Shown: positions 52,970 to 61,697 of the stretch, piece by piece | How positions within the stretch are numbered: position 1 is the stretch's first letter | How the letters are laid out: each line of letters opens with the position of its first letter | Assembly (NCBI RefSeq): GCF_000756305.1 | Contig: NZ_JRFE01000015.1 | Location: forward strand, 68,238-132,237 | Direction of reading: 5' to 3' | Source of the DNA: Myxosarcina sp. GI1 | GTDB taxonomy: Bacteria; Cyanobacteriota; Cyanobacteriia; Cyanobacteriales; Xenococcaceae | Length of the DNA stretch: 64,000 bases | The notes under the pieces: generated by a model | Databases searched by the model: none | What the model saw: only the letters and a program-made list of their open reading frames with translations | What the model was told of the DNA's origin: nothing | Made by a program: the position numbers and the translations under genes

Positions 52970-53746
52970 TCAAGATACTTCTGTGACCATATTCTTTTTC
53001 AAAATATTCAAACCTTTTTTGATCTGACGAGATACAGTTACCACACTGATACCCAATAATTTGGCGGTTTCTTTCTGAGTCAAATCGTGTAAAAAGACAA
53101 ATTCGAGAACGTTTCTAGTACGTTCTTCTAGTTCGCCTAAAGCTTGCTGAAGACGTACTGTATCTTCATAAACTAACTGAAAACTACGATGTTTGGGATC
53201 GGCAACCAAATCGCCCAAACTGGTTTGACTATCGCGATCGTGGTTGACAGAGACATCTAAGCTGATCGGTCTTCTATTTTGATATGCCAGTCTAATATCC
53301 TGCCATTCTTTAAGAGATACTTCTAAATACTGTGCTATTTCTGAGTTTGTAGGTTGGCGATGATAAGTTTCGCGAAACTGATTGACAAAAGCAACTGACT
53401 GTCTTCTTAATTCTAACCAGCGGCGAGGAATACGGAGAGTGCAACTTTTATCTCTTAGATAGTGTTGAATTTCGCCTCTAATATAAGGAATTGCAAAAGA
53501 GCTAAAGGCATTGCCTCGTTCGATACTAAAGCGTTCGATCGCACGAATTAAACCGATTGAGCCTACCTGTAATAAGTCTTCGTAGCTTTCGTGGCACTGG
53601 TTCATCCAATGGTGTGCTTCTTTTTTTACCAAACCAAAGTTTAACTCTACAATTTGATTGCGGATATCAGTATCTTGAGTATTGTGGTATTTTTGAAGCA
53701 AATATAAACTATCTATTTTGATACTTTTATTTATGCAGGCTGTCAT
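52970..53746 (-). CDS. sigF: RNA polymerase sigma factor, SigF-like (group 3)
   Basis: About 258 residues from the ATG at 53746; an earlier in-frame start would add a non-conserved extension. The region 2 core is YEDLLQVGSIGLIRAIERFS, then FSSFAIPYIRGEIQHYLRDK and the promoter -10 region SCTLRIPRRWLELRR; region 3 is NSEIAQYLEVSLKEWQDI; region 4 ends ETAKLLGISVVTVSRQIKKG. The layout matches cyanobacterial SigF of the sporulation/flagellar B/F/G type. In Synechocystis SigF controls type IV pili and phototaxis. Downstream on the same strand lies the PilP-like protein gene. Confidence 0.9.
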   Translation of the reverse strand: MTACINKSIKIDSLYLLQKYHNTQDTDIRNQIVELNFGLVKKEAHHWMNQCHESYEDLLQVGSIGLIRAIERFSIERGNAFSSFAIPYIRGEIQHYLRDKSCTLRIPRRWLELRRQSVAFVNQFRETYHRQPTNSEIAQYLEVSLKEWQDIRLAYQNRRPISLDVSVNHDRDSQTSLGDLVADPKHRSFQLVYEDTVRLQQALGELEERTRNVLEFVFLHDLTQKETAKLLGISVVTVSRQIKKGLNILKKNMVTEVS

Positions 53747-53989
53747 TTTAAAAAATTGAGTTTCCAGATAAACGTTAATGTTTGGTAAGTTGGTTTGATT
53801 TGACTCAGAAACAAGCAATGTCTTATCAATTCAAATTCAGCTTAATTCTTTCCTTTTTATCTGGACAACAGCATTTCTACTATTTATTATTAGTAAACTT
53901 GCAGTTTTTTCCCAAATTCTACTGAGATTTAAGTAAAATTACGTAAGATTTAAGCTGTTTTCAACGAGCGCGATTAGTTTTATACTGCG

Positions 53990-54823
53990 ATGATAAAAGT
54001 TAGAGAGCATTTGTTTGAATGGGGTCGTAAAACCTATTTAATGGCAATTGTTAATGTAACTCCCGACAGCTTTAGTGATGGTGGTAAATTCGATAATCTC
54101 GAATCTGCGATGCGGCACGCTGTGAGTGCCATAGAAAACAGTGCTGACATTATCGATATTGGCGGCGAATCTACTCGTCCTTATGCTGCAAAAATATCTC
54201 TGGAAACAGAATTACACAGAGTTATTCCTGTAATTGAAAAGCTACGCCAAGTAAGCTCGATTCCTATTTCTATCGATACGACAAAAGCTAAGGTGGCTGA
54301 AGCGGCAATCGCTGCTGGTGCCGATATTATCAATGATATTTCTGGTGGAACCTTCGATAAACAAATGCTGCCTACCGCAGGTAAACTTAACGTACCAATT
54401 GTCTTAATGCACATTCGCGGTACTCCAGCAACAATGACAAAAATGACCGATTACCAAGATTTATTGGCGCAAATAAAGCAATTTTTAGCAACTCAAACCG
54501 AACTCGCTCTTAACTGTGGTGTCAAACAATCCAATTTGATTATCGATCCTGGTATTGGGTTTGCCAAAGATAGCCAGCAAAATATAGAGCTTTTGCGGCG
54601 TTTGTCAGAACTTAAAAGTTTAAAGCTACCGATATTAATTGGAGTATCTCGTAAAAGCTTTATCGGTCATCTCCTCAATCGAGACAATCCTCAAGATAGA
54701 CTCTGGGGAACGGCAGCTGCTTGCTGTGGCGCGATCGCTGCTGGTGCCGATATTGTCAGAGTTCATGACGTAGCCGAAATGCGAGATGTTTGTTTGATGG
54801 CAGATGCAATTTGGCGTAAATAA
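53990..54823 (+). CDS. folP: Dihydropteroate synthase
   Basis: A 277-residue DHPS, TIM-barrel fold. The substrate loops are AIVNVTPDSFSDGGKFDN (about 20-37) and DIGGESTRPYAA (about 60-71), followed by DIINDISGG, VLMHIRGTPATM, IIDPGIGFAKDS and IGVSRKSFIG (the para-aminobenzoate-binding stretch near 219-228). It forms dihydropteroate in folate synthesis. The ATG at 53990 is close to a HIP1-less AT-rich promoter. The cupin gene follows about 105 bases later. Confidence 0.95.
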   Translation: MIKVREHLFEWGRKTYLMAIVNVTPDSFSDGGKFDNLESAMRHAVSAIENSADIIDIGGESTRPYAAKISLETELHRVIPVIEKLRQVSSIPISIDTTKAKVAEAAIAAGADIINDISGGTFDKQMLPTAGKLNVPIVLMHIRGTPATMTKMTDYQDLLAQIKQFLATQTELALNCGVKQSNLIIDPGIGFAKDSQQNIELLRRLSELKSLKLPILIGVSRKSFIGHLLNRDNPQDRLWGTAAACCGAIAAGADIVRVHDVAEMRDVCLMADAIWRK

Positions 54824-54928
54824 ACCGCATCTAGGTTGAAACCAGGAGTTTTAAGATATCTGTTCGTAAGTTCGAGATACTATAAAGATCGAAGTATTAA
54901 AATATGCGATTTTGAACGGGGGTTAATA

Positions 54929-55381
54929 ATGAACCAACGCTGTATGATTCCAGTTATCAAAACCGCTAGAGATTATCAGGCTTATCGGATTAAACCTGAA
55001 GACACCAATCGTGTAGCAATCGTTTTCGATCCCGATAGTGCCGATGACTCTTTGACTGTCTGTGTCGAAATTTTCGATCCAGGCGGTGCCACGCCGCCAC
55101 ATCGGCATAATTTTGCCGTGGAAATATTTTTTATTCTTAAAGGAGAGGGAATGGCTATTTGCGACGGCAAAGAAGTTCCCCTTAATACTGGCGATAGCGT
55201 ATTGATGCCCAAAACAGGAATTCATTATTTGAAAAATACTGGAACGCAGCGTTTATACGTGCTTAGTATTATGGTTCCTAACGAAGACTTTTCAGAATTA
55301 GTTCGTAGTGGCACACCTACAGAATTAGATAGCGAAGATCTGCAAGTTTTATCGCGAATGGACTCTTTGATTTCCTGTTAA
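54929..55381 (+). CDS. Cupin domain protein
   Basis: About 150 residues from the ATG at 54929, which follows GGGGGTTA; an in-frame start 31 codons upstream lacks such a site. The cupin motifs are visible: motif 1 GGATPPHRHNFAVEIFFIL (about 49-67, with two His and one Glu) and motif 2 MPKTGIHYLKNTG near 92-104. A metal-binding small-molecule enzyme or sensor is probable; substrate unknown. It follows folP without a clear terminator. Confidence 0.85.
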   Translation: MNQRCMIPVIKTARDYQAYRIKPEDTNRVAIVFDPDSADDSLTVCVEIFDPGGATPPHRHNFAVEIFFILKGEGMAICDGKEVPLNTGDSVLMPKTGIHYLKNTGTQRLYVLSIMVPNEDFSELVRSGTPTELDSEDLQVLSRMDSLISC

Positions 55382-55616
55382 AGTCATCATATTATGACAT
55401 ACTCAACAATACGACCATATAACGAGAATCAAGCGAGTTAAGCATAGAAACCCAATGTGTTTTGTTGACATCATACTTATTTTGTAAATAAAAATTAACA
55501 GTTGTTTGTGTTCCTCGATCTAAAAATTCAAAAATCAAAACAAATACAGTACATATAGATGCAAATGCAATGCTATTATCAATGTGCATAGCAGTCTTAT
55601 TTTATGGGTAACAATT

Positions 55617-57215
55617 ATGGTTGGAGCACCTGTATCTCCAGTGGTGCTAGCTATCTTAGATGGCTGGGGACATCGTCAGGCAACAGAAGCAAACGCGATC
55701 GCCACTGCAGAAACACCAGTATTTGATAGCCTACTAACAGCTTATCCCAATACTTTAATTAATACTTCTGGTAAAGATGTCGGTCTGCCAGAGGGACAAA
55801 TGGGTAATTCAGAAGTAGGGCATTTGAATTTGGGTGCGGGAAGAATTGTTCCTCAAGAATTAGTCAGAATATCTGATGCAGTAGAGGAGGGGACGATTTT
55901 TCGCAATCCAGTTTTGGTAGATATATGCGACAAAGTTAATACTTCGGGTGGGAAGCTACATTTAGTTGGTTTGTGTTCCGAAGGAGGAGTACATTCCCAC
56001 TTAAAACATCTATTAGGTTTGTTAGATCTAGCTAAAATCAATGGCATTGCGAATGTTTGCATTCATGCAGTTACTGATGGACGAGATACTAACACTACAG
56101 AAGGTGTCGAGGCATTAGGCAAAATTCAAGAATATATCGATAAAACAGGCGTAGGAAGTATTGTTACCATAAGCGGACGCTACTTTACTATGGATCGAGA
56201 TCGCCGTTGGGATCGAGTACAAAAAGCCTATGAGATTATGACCAAAGATGGTCTGGGTGACGGACGCTCGGCTATAGAAACACTCAAAGATTTTTACGAG
56301 CGAGATATTACCGACGAATTTATTCCTCCTACTAGAATTGCTCCAGGTGCAGTTAAAGAAGGAGATGGCGTAATTTTCTTTAATTTTCGCCCAGACAGGG
56401 CAAGACAGCTAACTTATGCGTTCGTTCGGTCGGATTTTAATGGTTTTGAAAGAAAATATCTTCAGCCCTTGCATTTTGTTACTTTTACCCAGTATGATTC
56501 TTCGTTATCTGTAGAAGTAGCATTTAAACCACAAAATCTGACTAATATTTTGGGGGAAGTTATTGCCGATGCTGGTTTGCAGCAGTTTCGTACCGCAGAA
56601 ACCGAAAAATATCCTCACGTGACCTACTTTTTTAATGGTGGTATGGAAGAGCCGTTAGAAGGGGAAAGTCGGGAATTAATTCAAAGTCCGATGGTAGCAA
56701 CCTACGATCGCGCTCCTGCTATGTCGGCAAAAGAAGTAACCGATGTAGTATGCAAAGCAGTCAACGAAGGAGTCTATTCTTTGATTGTAGTCAACTATGC
56801 TAACCCAGACATGGTAGGGCATACGGGTAATATGGAGGCTGCCGTTGAAGCGATCGAAACGGTAGACCGCTGTATGGGTAGAGTGATTGAAACTGTAAAT
56901 AAAGCCGGAGGAACACTGTTAATTACAGCCGACCACGGTAATGCTGAATGTATGCGCGACAATGAAGGGAATCCCTGGACAGCGCATACTACTAATCCCG
57001 TACCTTTTATTCTCATTGAAGGAGAAGGACGCAAAATTCCAGGACATGGCGGTCAAGTCTTTTTAAGAGAGCATGGGAAACTAGCAGATGTAGCACCAAC
57101 TATTTTAGAAATATTAGAGTTACCCCAGCCAGAAGAAATGACTGGTAAATCGCTGATTCAACCAGCAGAATACGAGGTCAAGCAAAATCGTACTCCAGTT
57201 CGCATTTCCATGTAA
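55617..57215 (+). CDS. gpmI: 2,3-bisphosphoglycerate-independent phosphoglycerate mutase
   Basis: About 532 residues from the ATG at 55617, where the conserved VSPVVLAILDGWGHR begins; an in-frame TTG/ATG upstream adds eleven residues that do not fit. The catalytic serine lies in MGNSEVGHLNLGAGR (near 61), metal sites in ILDGWG and HTDGRDTNTTEG-like AVTDGRDT, and ITADHGNAECM and AHTTNPVPFIL near the end. It interconverts 2- and 3-phosphoglycerate in glycolysis and gluconeogenesis. secG follows 140 bases later in the same direction. Confidence 0.96.
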   Translation: MVGAPVSPVVLAILDGWGHRQATEANAIATAETPVFDSLLTAYPNTLINTSGKDVGLPEGQMGNSEVGHLNLGAGRIVPQELVRISDAVEEGTIFRNPVLVDICDKVNTSGGKLHLVGLCSEGGVHSHLKHLLGLLDLAKINGIANVCIHAVTDGRDTNTTEGVEALGKIQEYIDKTGVGSIVTISGRYFTMDRDRRWDRVQKAYEIMTKDGLGDGRSAIETLKDFYERDITDEFIPPTRIAPGAVKEGDGVIFFNFRPDRARQLTYAFVRSDFNGFERKYLQPLHFVTFTQYDSSLSVEVAFKPQNLTNILGEVIADAGLQQFRTAETEKYPHVTYFFNGGMEEPLEGESRELIQSPMVATYDRAPAMSAKEVTDVVCKAVNEGVYSLIVVNYANPDMVGHTGNMEAAVEAIETVDRCMGRVIETVNKAGGTLLITADHGNAECMRDNEGNPWTAHTTNPVPFILIEGEGRKIPGHGGQVFLREHGKLADVAPTILEILELPQPEEMTGKSLIQPAEYEVKQNRTPVRISM

Positions 57216-57355
57216 TATTCAGGAAAGAACGATTTTTAATAACGGTAATTTTGTTCTTTCTCAAATATTAAATTTCGATTTGGATAAGAGTAGATAAACG
57301 GCATACAATAATTAAGTGATTAAGCGGAATTTTTTAATAAGTTAAATTTTTAGCA

Positions 57356-57586
57356 ATGAAAGTATATCAATTGGCTCAAATTATTTGGGCAGCATCGGCT
57401 TTTATCTTAATTATCTTTATTTTGTTACATAGCCCCAAAGGTGATGGTTTGGGTGGCATTGGCGGACAAGCACAGCTATTTACCAGTACCAAAAGTGCGG
57501 AAAAAACTTTAAATCGTATTACCTGGGGTTTGAGTATTGTTTTTATGGCTCTAACGGTAATTCTAAGTGCTGGTTGGCTGAGATAG
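57356..57586 (+). CDS. secG: Preprotein translocase subunit SecG
   Basis: A 76-residue SecG with two membrane segments (about 5-24 and 55-73) and the linking stretch SPKGDGLGGIGGQAQLFTST, which is typical of cyanobacterial and plastid SecG. It assists the SecYEG channel for protein export to thylakoid lumen and periplasm. It follows gpmI and precedes the metalloprotease gene by 15 bases, and the latter is probably co-transcribed. Confidence 0.92.
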   Translation: MKVYQLAQIIWAASAFILIIFILLHSPKGDGLGGIGGQAQLFTSTKSAEKTLNRITWGLSIVFMALTVILSAGWLR

Positions 57587-57601
57587 TCGGTTAGTCGATT
57601 G

Positions 57602-58369
57602 ATGTATTGGTGGCGGTTAAAAAGATGGAAAAGCTTGGCTTTGGCGATCGCCACTGGTTTAATTCTCATTTTGGGGAATAATTTCGCGCTTTCAAAACAG
57701 TTTTTAATTTCTCTCCCCGTACCTCAAGCTCATCCTCTACCACGTTTTTTAGCCACTTGGGAAGCTAGTGAAAACACTGGAGATTATTTCGACCAAATCG
57801 AGTCTACTGAGATGGGGTATTTAATTTGGTCTAATTTTCCCGTTGAAATATATATCGAACAGCCTTCTAAGACTGAGAATACTGCCAGCAACCGCCGTTT
57901 TTGGCAGTGGGTAGCTACAGTAAGAAAAGCGATCGCCGAGTGGAATGTTTATTTACCTTTAGCAGAAATCGATAATTTCCAACAAGCCGACATTGTGGTA
58001 TTACGATCGCTACCAGAAAGAACCGCAAAAATAAATCCCGAAACTGGACTATATGATATTTCTAGAGCCATTACCGCTCAAACTAACTTTCGCTTCTATC
58101 TTCAAGAACAGACGCAAATTCTCGCTCATAAAATGACCGTAAGCATTAGTCCTAATTTTTTAGGGGAGTCCCTGCTCGCTACCATACGTCATGAATTGGG
58201 TCATGCTTTGGGTATTTGGGGACATAGTCCCGAACCAACCGACGCACTATATTATTCACAAGTTGCCAATCCCGCGCATATTTCTTCTAGAGATATCACT
58301 ACTCTCAAAAAAATTTATCAGCAGCCTACTAGACTGGGATGGAACATAGAGCGATCGAAAACCAAATAA
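57602..58369 (+). CDS. Matrixin-like zinc metalloprotease
   Basis: About 255 residues from the ATG at 57602 (a TTG one codon upstream is also in frame). A basic start and a membrane/signal segment (LALAIATGLILILGNNFAL, about 13-31) suggest export. The zinc site is HELGHALGIWGHS (about 199-211), the HExxHxxxxxGH signature of matrixins, but with no visible prodomain cysteine switch. The substrate is unknown. It is close behind secG, and a 22-base palindrome follows its stop. Confidence 0.85.
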   Translation: MYWWRLKRWKSLALAIATGLILILGNNFALSKQFLISLPVPQAHPLPRFLATWEASENTGDYFDQIESTEMGYLIWSNFPVEIYIEQPSKTENTASNRRFWQWVATVRKAIAEWNVYLPLAEIDNFQQADIVVLRSLPERTAKINPETGLYDISRAITAQTNFRFYLQEQTQILAHKMTVSISPNFLGESLLATIRHELGHALGIWGHSPEPTDALYYSQVANPAHISSRDITTLKKIYQQPTRLGWNIERSKTK

Positions 58370-58372
58370 ACT

Positions 58373-58394
58373 TTTACAAATAAATATTTGTAAA
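58373..58394. repeat. AT-rich palindrome after the metalloprotease gene
   Basis: TTTACAAATA and TATTTGTAAA are separated by two bases. It sits three bases after the metalloprotease stop, in the convergent spacer with mnmE. It could act as a terminator hairpin with a small loop, but there is no T tract. Confidence 0.4.
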
Positions 58395-58473
58395 CATTTG
58401 ACCTAAGTTCGAGATAAGAAAAAGACAGGTAGTAATCCCTCTATCAATCGCCAATAAAATCTTTTAAACAACT

Positions 58474-59850
58474 CTACTTCCCAATACAAAAACGGCTAAA
58501 GATACGATCTAAAACTACTTCAGTGACTTCTTCTCCCGTAACTTCTCCTAGAGCTTTAATTGCGCCGCGCAGGTCTATAGTCCAAAAGTCTAAGGGAAGT
58601 TGTTCTTCAATGGTGACTATGACCTGTTTGAGAGCAGTCTCGGCTCTAGTCAGGGCAGCCGCCTGTCTTCGATTGATAGCTAATTCCGAGTTGGTAGCAA
58701 CCAGCTTTTCGGAAGCAACCAGGTTGAAAATTGCCGTTTCTAAATCTTCGATGCCGCGATTTTCTAAGGCAACGGTATTAATTGCCAGCCGAATTTCTGA
58801 AGGATATTCAACCTTACTAGCTTCAACCAGATCGGTTTTATTGATCGCTAGTATTACGGGACGATGCTTAACCTGAAGATAAATTTGCTCGTCTTCACTC
58901 GTCCAACCGTCAGCAGCATCAATAGTCAATACAATTAGATCGGCAGCAGTAGCAACTTTACGCGATCGCTCGACTCCGATTTGTTCTACCGTATCGGCAG
59001 TATCTCTAATTCCTGCCGTATCTAATACCCTTACGGGAATGCCTTTAACTACCAAAGTCGATTCTACTACATCACGAGTCGTACCTGGTAAATTGGTAAC
59101 GATGGCGCGATCGCTTTGACTCCAGGCGTTGAGTAAGCTGGACTTTCCCACGTTAGGACGACCGACAATAGCAATTTTCAAACCGCTTCTCAATAGCTCT
59201 CCTCTTTCTGCTGTAGCTAGAATTCCTGTTATTTTAGTTAACACCACGCGAATTTGCTGGCTTACCTGTGCTTCGTCTAGAGGGGGCAAATCGTCTTCAA
59301 AATCAATTCTGGCTTCTACCTCGGCAAGAATATCCAAACAGGTAGAGCGCAAGTTACGTATCGGAGTAGATAGTTTACCCTGTAAACCTGCCAAAGCTGC
59401 CTGAGAGGCTGCATTAGTCTGCGCTCCTACTATATCGGCTATACTTTCAGCTTGAGTAAGATCGATTCTACCGTTGAGAAAGGCTCTTAGGGTAAATTCT
59501 CCCGATCGCGCCAGTCTAGCACCCTGAGACAAACATAGTTGCAATACCTGCTGGACGACGACAATTCCCCCATGACAGTGAAATTCAACTACATCCTCTC
59601 GCGTAAAGGACCGGGGTTGGAGCATTATCAATAATAGTGCTTCATCTATTATCTGCTTGGTCTGAGGATGGCGTATATAACCATAAAGTATACAATGACT
59701 CTGCCAATGCTGTTTTCCTGGTGCGGAGAATAAAACACGAGCGATGTCTAAGGCGGTATTTCCCGACAACCGAACTATACCTACACTTCCTTGCTGTGGT
59801 ACGACGGCAGTAGCGATCGCCGCGATGGTTTCTTGCTGAATTAAAGACAT
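58474..59850 (-). CDS. mnmE: tRNA modification GTPase MnmE
   Basis: A 458-residue MnmE. The N-terminal formyl-tetrahydrofolate domain (about 1-120) starts [20 protein letters not shown]; the G domain has [16 protein letters not shown] (near 226), the DTAGI motif, and NKTD, and the protein ends IFSRFCIGK with the conserved CIGK cysteine. With MnmG it modifies the wobble uridine of several tRNAs. It stands alone, divergent from the DUF2062 gene. Confidence 0.96.
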   Translation of the reverse strand: MSLIQQETIAAIATAVVPQQGSVGIVRLSGNTALDIARVLFSAPGKQHWQSHCILYGYIRHPQTKQIIDEALLLIMLQPRSFTREDVVEFHCHGGIVVVQQVLQLCLSQGARLARSGEFTLRAFLNGRIDLTQAESIADIVGAQTNAASQAALAGLQGKLSTPIRNLRSTCLDILAEVEARIDFEDDLPPLDEAQVSQQIRVVLTKITGILATAERGELLRSGLKIAIVGRPNVGKSSLLNAWSQSDRAIVTNLPGTTRDVVESTLVVKGIPVRVLDTAGIRDTADTVEQIGVERSRKVATAADLIVLTIDAADGWTSEDEQIYLQVKHRPVILAINKTDLVEASKVEYPSEIRLAINTVALENRGIEDLETAIFNLVASEKLVATNSELAINRRQAAALTRAETALKQVIVTIEEQLPLDFWTIDLRGAIKALGEVTGEEVTEVVLDRIFSRFCIGK

Positions 59851-59956
59851 TTAAGTACAGTTACTCAAAGTTTTAAGTAGAGAACTTTCCTTTTCTCCTG
59901 TTTCTTGTGTAGCATTTATTTAGGAATTTAGATCGTAAATTTAGCAACTACTGTGG

Positions 59957-60535
59957 ATGAATCGCTCTTACTCCGAAAGCAACTTGTCTTCTCCAAGTGC
60001 TGTGGTAGAGAAAAAAACAATTAATAGTAAGGTTGGGCGCAAACGCCGTAAGCCTTGGATAATTAGACGGATTCGCCTAATTGTCTCTCGTCTGATTCGC
60101 CTGCGTGCTACTCCTCAAGTAATTGCCAGAGGTTTATCGGTAGGAGTTTTTGCGGGATTTTTCCCTTTTTTTGGTCTGCAAACCGTAATCGGTATTTTCT
60201 TAGCTGCAATCGTTCGAGGCAGTAAGATAGCAGCAGCAGCAGGAACCTGGGTTAGCAATCCTTTGACTTACGTACCTATTTATGTGTTCAACTATCAAAT
60301 AGGTAAATTGATTTTGGGTACTGAAGATACTGTAGATTTACCTTTAGAAATTGAGTCTTTTAGATCTTTTCGCACTTTGGGTTTTTCTTTTGGAGCGACT
60401 TTAATTACAGGCTGTCTGGTCGTAGGTGCGATCGCGGCACTGTTAACTTACGTTATTAGTTTGCCAATTTTCAAGCGTTTGCGTCAAAAACGAAAAACAC
60501 AACGAAGATTTAGAAAGCAAAATAAACAATTTTAG
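59957..60535 (+). CDS. DUF2062 membrane protein
   Basis: A 192-residue protein. A basic, positively charged N-terminus (about 24-55, GRKRRKPWIIRRIRLIVSRL) is followed by the DUF2062 core: QVIARGLSVGVFAGFFPFFG, QTVIGIFLAAIVRGSK and WVSNPLTYVPIYVFNYQIG, then two more membrane segments, and a second basic tail. The family occurs in many bacteria and has unknown function. Start ATG. It converges with the NRPI-repeat gene. Confidence 0.87.
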   Translation: MNRSYSESNLSSPSAVVEKKTINSKVGRKRRKPWIIRRIRLIVSRLIRLRATPQVIARGLSVGVFAGFFPFFGLQTVIGIFLAAIVRGSKIAAAAGTWVSNPLTYVPIYVFNYQIGKLILGTEDTVDLPLEIESFRSFRTLGFSFGATLITGCLVVGAIAALLTYVISLPIFKRLRQKRKTQRRFRKQNKQF

Positions 60536-60546
60536 TTGCTCGAACC

Positions 60547-60586
60547 AAAAAGCAGCAAATAGAAACGAATTACGCTACTTGCTGCT
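60547..60586 (-). terminator. Terminator between convergent genes
   Basis: AGCAGCAAATAG (60551-60562) and CTACTTGCTGCT (60575-60586) form a stem with one mismatch, followed on the minus strand by four or five T. It lies 14 bases after the stop of the NRPI-repeat gene. Confidence 0.65.
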
Positions 60587-60599
60587 ACAAATAACTGGT

Positions 60600-60965
60600 T
60601 TAGTCGAGATAGCCCATTAGGGTAGAAGTATCATCCATTTCATTAGGAGCAACGGGACGATTGCCCATAACTGAATAGTTTTCACTGATACGTAGTGTGC
60701 TAAGTGCAATGGGACGATTACCCGATATTGCTAGAGCATTGTTAAACTGGACCGTTCCTTTAGATATGGGACGATTAGAACCTACAGAAGAGTAAGTGTC
60801 TACTATTTCGAGGTGGCTGCGTTCGATTGGACGATTTTGAGGTAATAAACTGGTTTGCTGTTTTACCGACAAAGCCAAAGCCTGTTTTTTGTTACCGTTA
60901 TCTGCTGGCTGTTGTTCGGCTTCTGGTGTTGGAGTACCATTGTTTTCGGTTTTTTCTTCGCTCAT
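60600..60965 (-). CDS. Protein with NRPI repeats, unknown function
   Basis: A 121-residue protein I do not recognise by name, though proteins with this pattern are known to me only as cyanobacterial hypotheticals. After a polar 40-residue start (EEKTENNGTPTPEAEQQPAD), it carries four copies of an NRP(I/V) motif at about 44, 64, 83 and 102, spaced 19-20 residues apart, with a pattern of NRPIxxSxLxIxxxYxxxG between them. No signal peptide or membrane segment. The regular spacing suggests a repeated beta-hairpin or binding motif. Single gene with terminator. Confidence 0.7.
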   Translation of the reverse strand: MSEEKTENNGTPTPEAEQQPADNGNKKQALALSVKQQTSLLPQNRPIERSHLEIVDTYSSVGSNRPISKGTVQFNNALAISGNRPIALSTLRISENYSVMGNRPVAPNEMDDTSTLMGYLD

Positions 60966-61129
60966 CGAATTATCTCCTAAATTTAATTTAAGCTGTCTTT
61001 AATTGAATATCGGCAAATAAGTAACTAAATTATCTATTTTTATTTTCTCTTAATAACTGCCTTTATTTTGCCATTTTATAGTTTTTGCAGCAAGATCGAT
61101 CGCCTCCGAGCGACAGAAACACGATTTAT

Positions 61130-61504
61130 TTATTGGTAGCGATCTAAATCGAGAGACTCTATGCCTTCTTTTTGAAACTTTAGCAGTACTTCATTAAGCT
61201 GAATCCAAACAAGAGAACCAGTAAACAAGGTTAAGAGTAAAGCTACGCCATAAGCAGAGATTAAGCCAAAATCGAAAATCAACAAGCCACCAGCTAGAAA
61301 CACCCAGACTCCCAAACAAGTTCCCCAATAGGTAACTAACAAATTTGCACCTTCTAACTTGAAATAATTAGATGATTCGGAATCTTCTTGCGACCATTGG
61401 CGAATTTTTTGTTCTACTTGAGTTTCAAAAGTCACACCGCAAATTAGAGCGATCGCAAATCCGATAATTAATATCAAAAATGGTGGTTGAGAATAATAAT
61501 ACAT
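61130..61504 (-). CDS. Small membrane protein of unknown function
   Basis: A 124-residue protein with three hydrophobic segments: about 7-24 (PFLILIIGFAIALICGVTF), about 53-78 and about 82-102. No motif is recognised. The short C-terminal tail (KFQKEGIESLDLDRYQ) is charged. It lies alone between the NRPI-repeat gene and the ABC1 kinase gene and uses an ATG start. Confidence 0.65.
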   Translation of the reverse strand: MYYYSQPPFLILIIGFAIALICGVTFETQVEQKIRQWSQEDSESSNYFKLEGANLLVTYWGTCLGVWVFLAGGLLIFDFGLISAYGVALLLTLFTGSLVWIQLNEVLLKFQKEGIESLDLDRYQ

Positions 61505-61611
61505 AAACGAGAATATTTGAAGTTCTCAATTACTTTATCTTGAAATGCTGTCATTACACTTAGCATTTAGCATTTTCAACTGCTCAACTCGCGCGTTCTT
61601 TTGCAGATGCA

Positions 61612-61662
61612 GCGGGGTATGCGCTTACGCGCTGTTCTTCGAGCTTTGCTCGTGCATTCCGC
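61612..61662. repeat. Palindromic repeat element
   Basis: A GC-rich set of stems (GCGCTTACGCGC, GAGCTTTGCTC and an outer GCGG/CCGC pair) in an otherwise AT-rich spacer. It is similar in style to the element at 51951-52070 and lies just beyond the ABC1 kinase gene end. Confidence 0.5.
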
Positions 61663-61697
61663 AGGTTTGCTCGCAATGTTTAATGTTCGATGAGAGG

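Noticed and set aside
57223-57260. Terminator after gpmI
   Set aside because: GAAAGAAC and GTTCTTTC pair, but the loop is 22 bases and no T tract follows.
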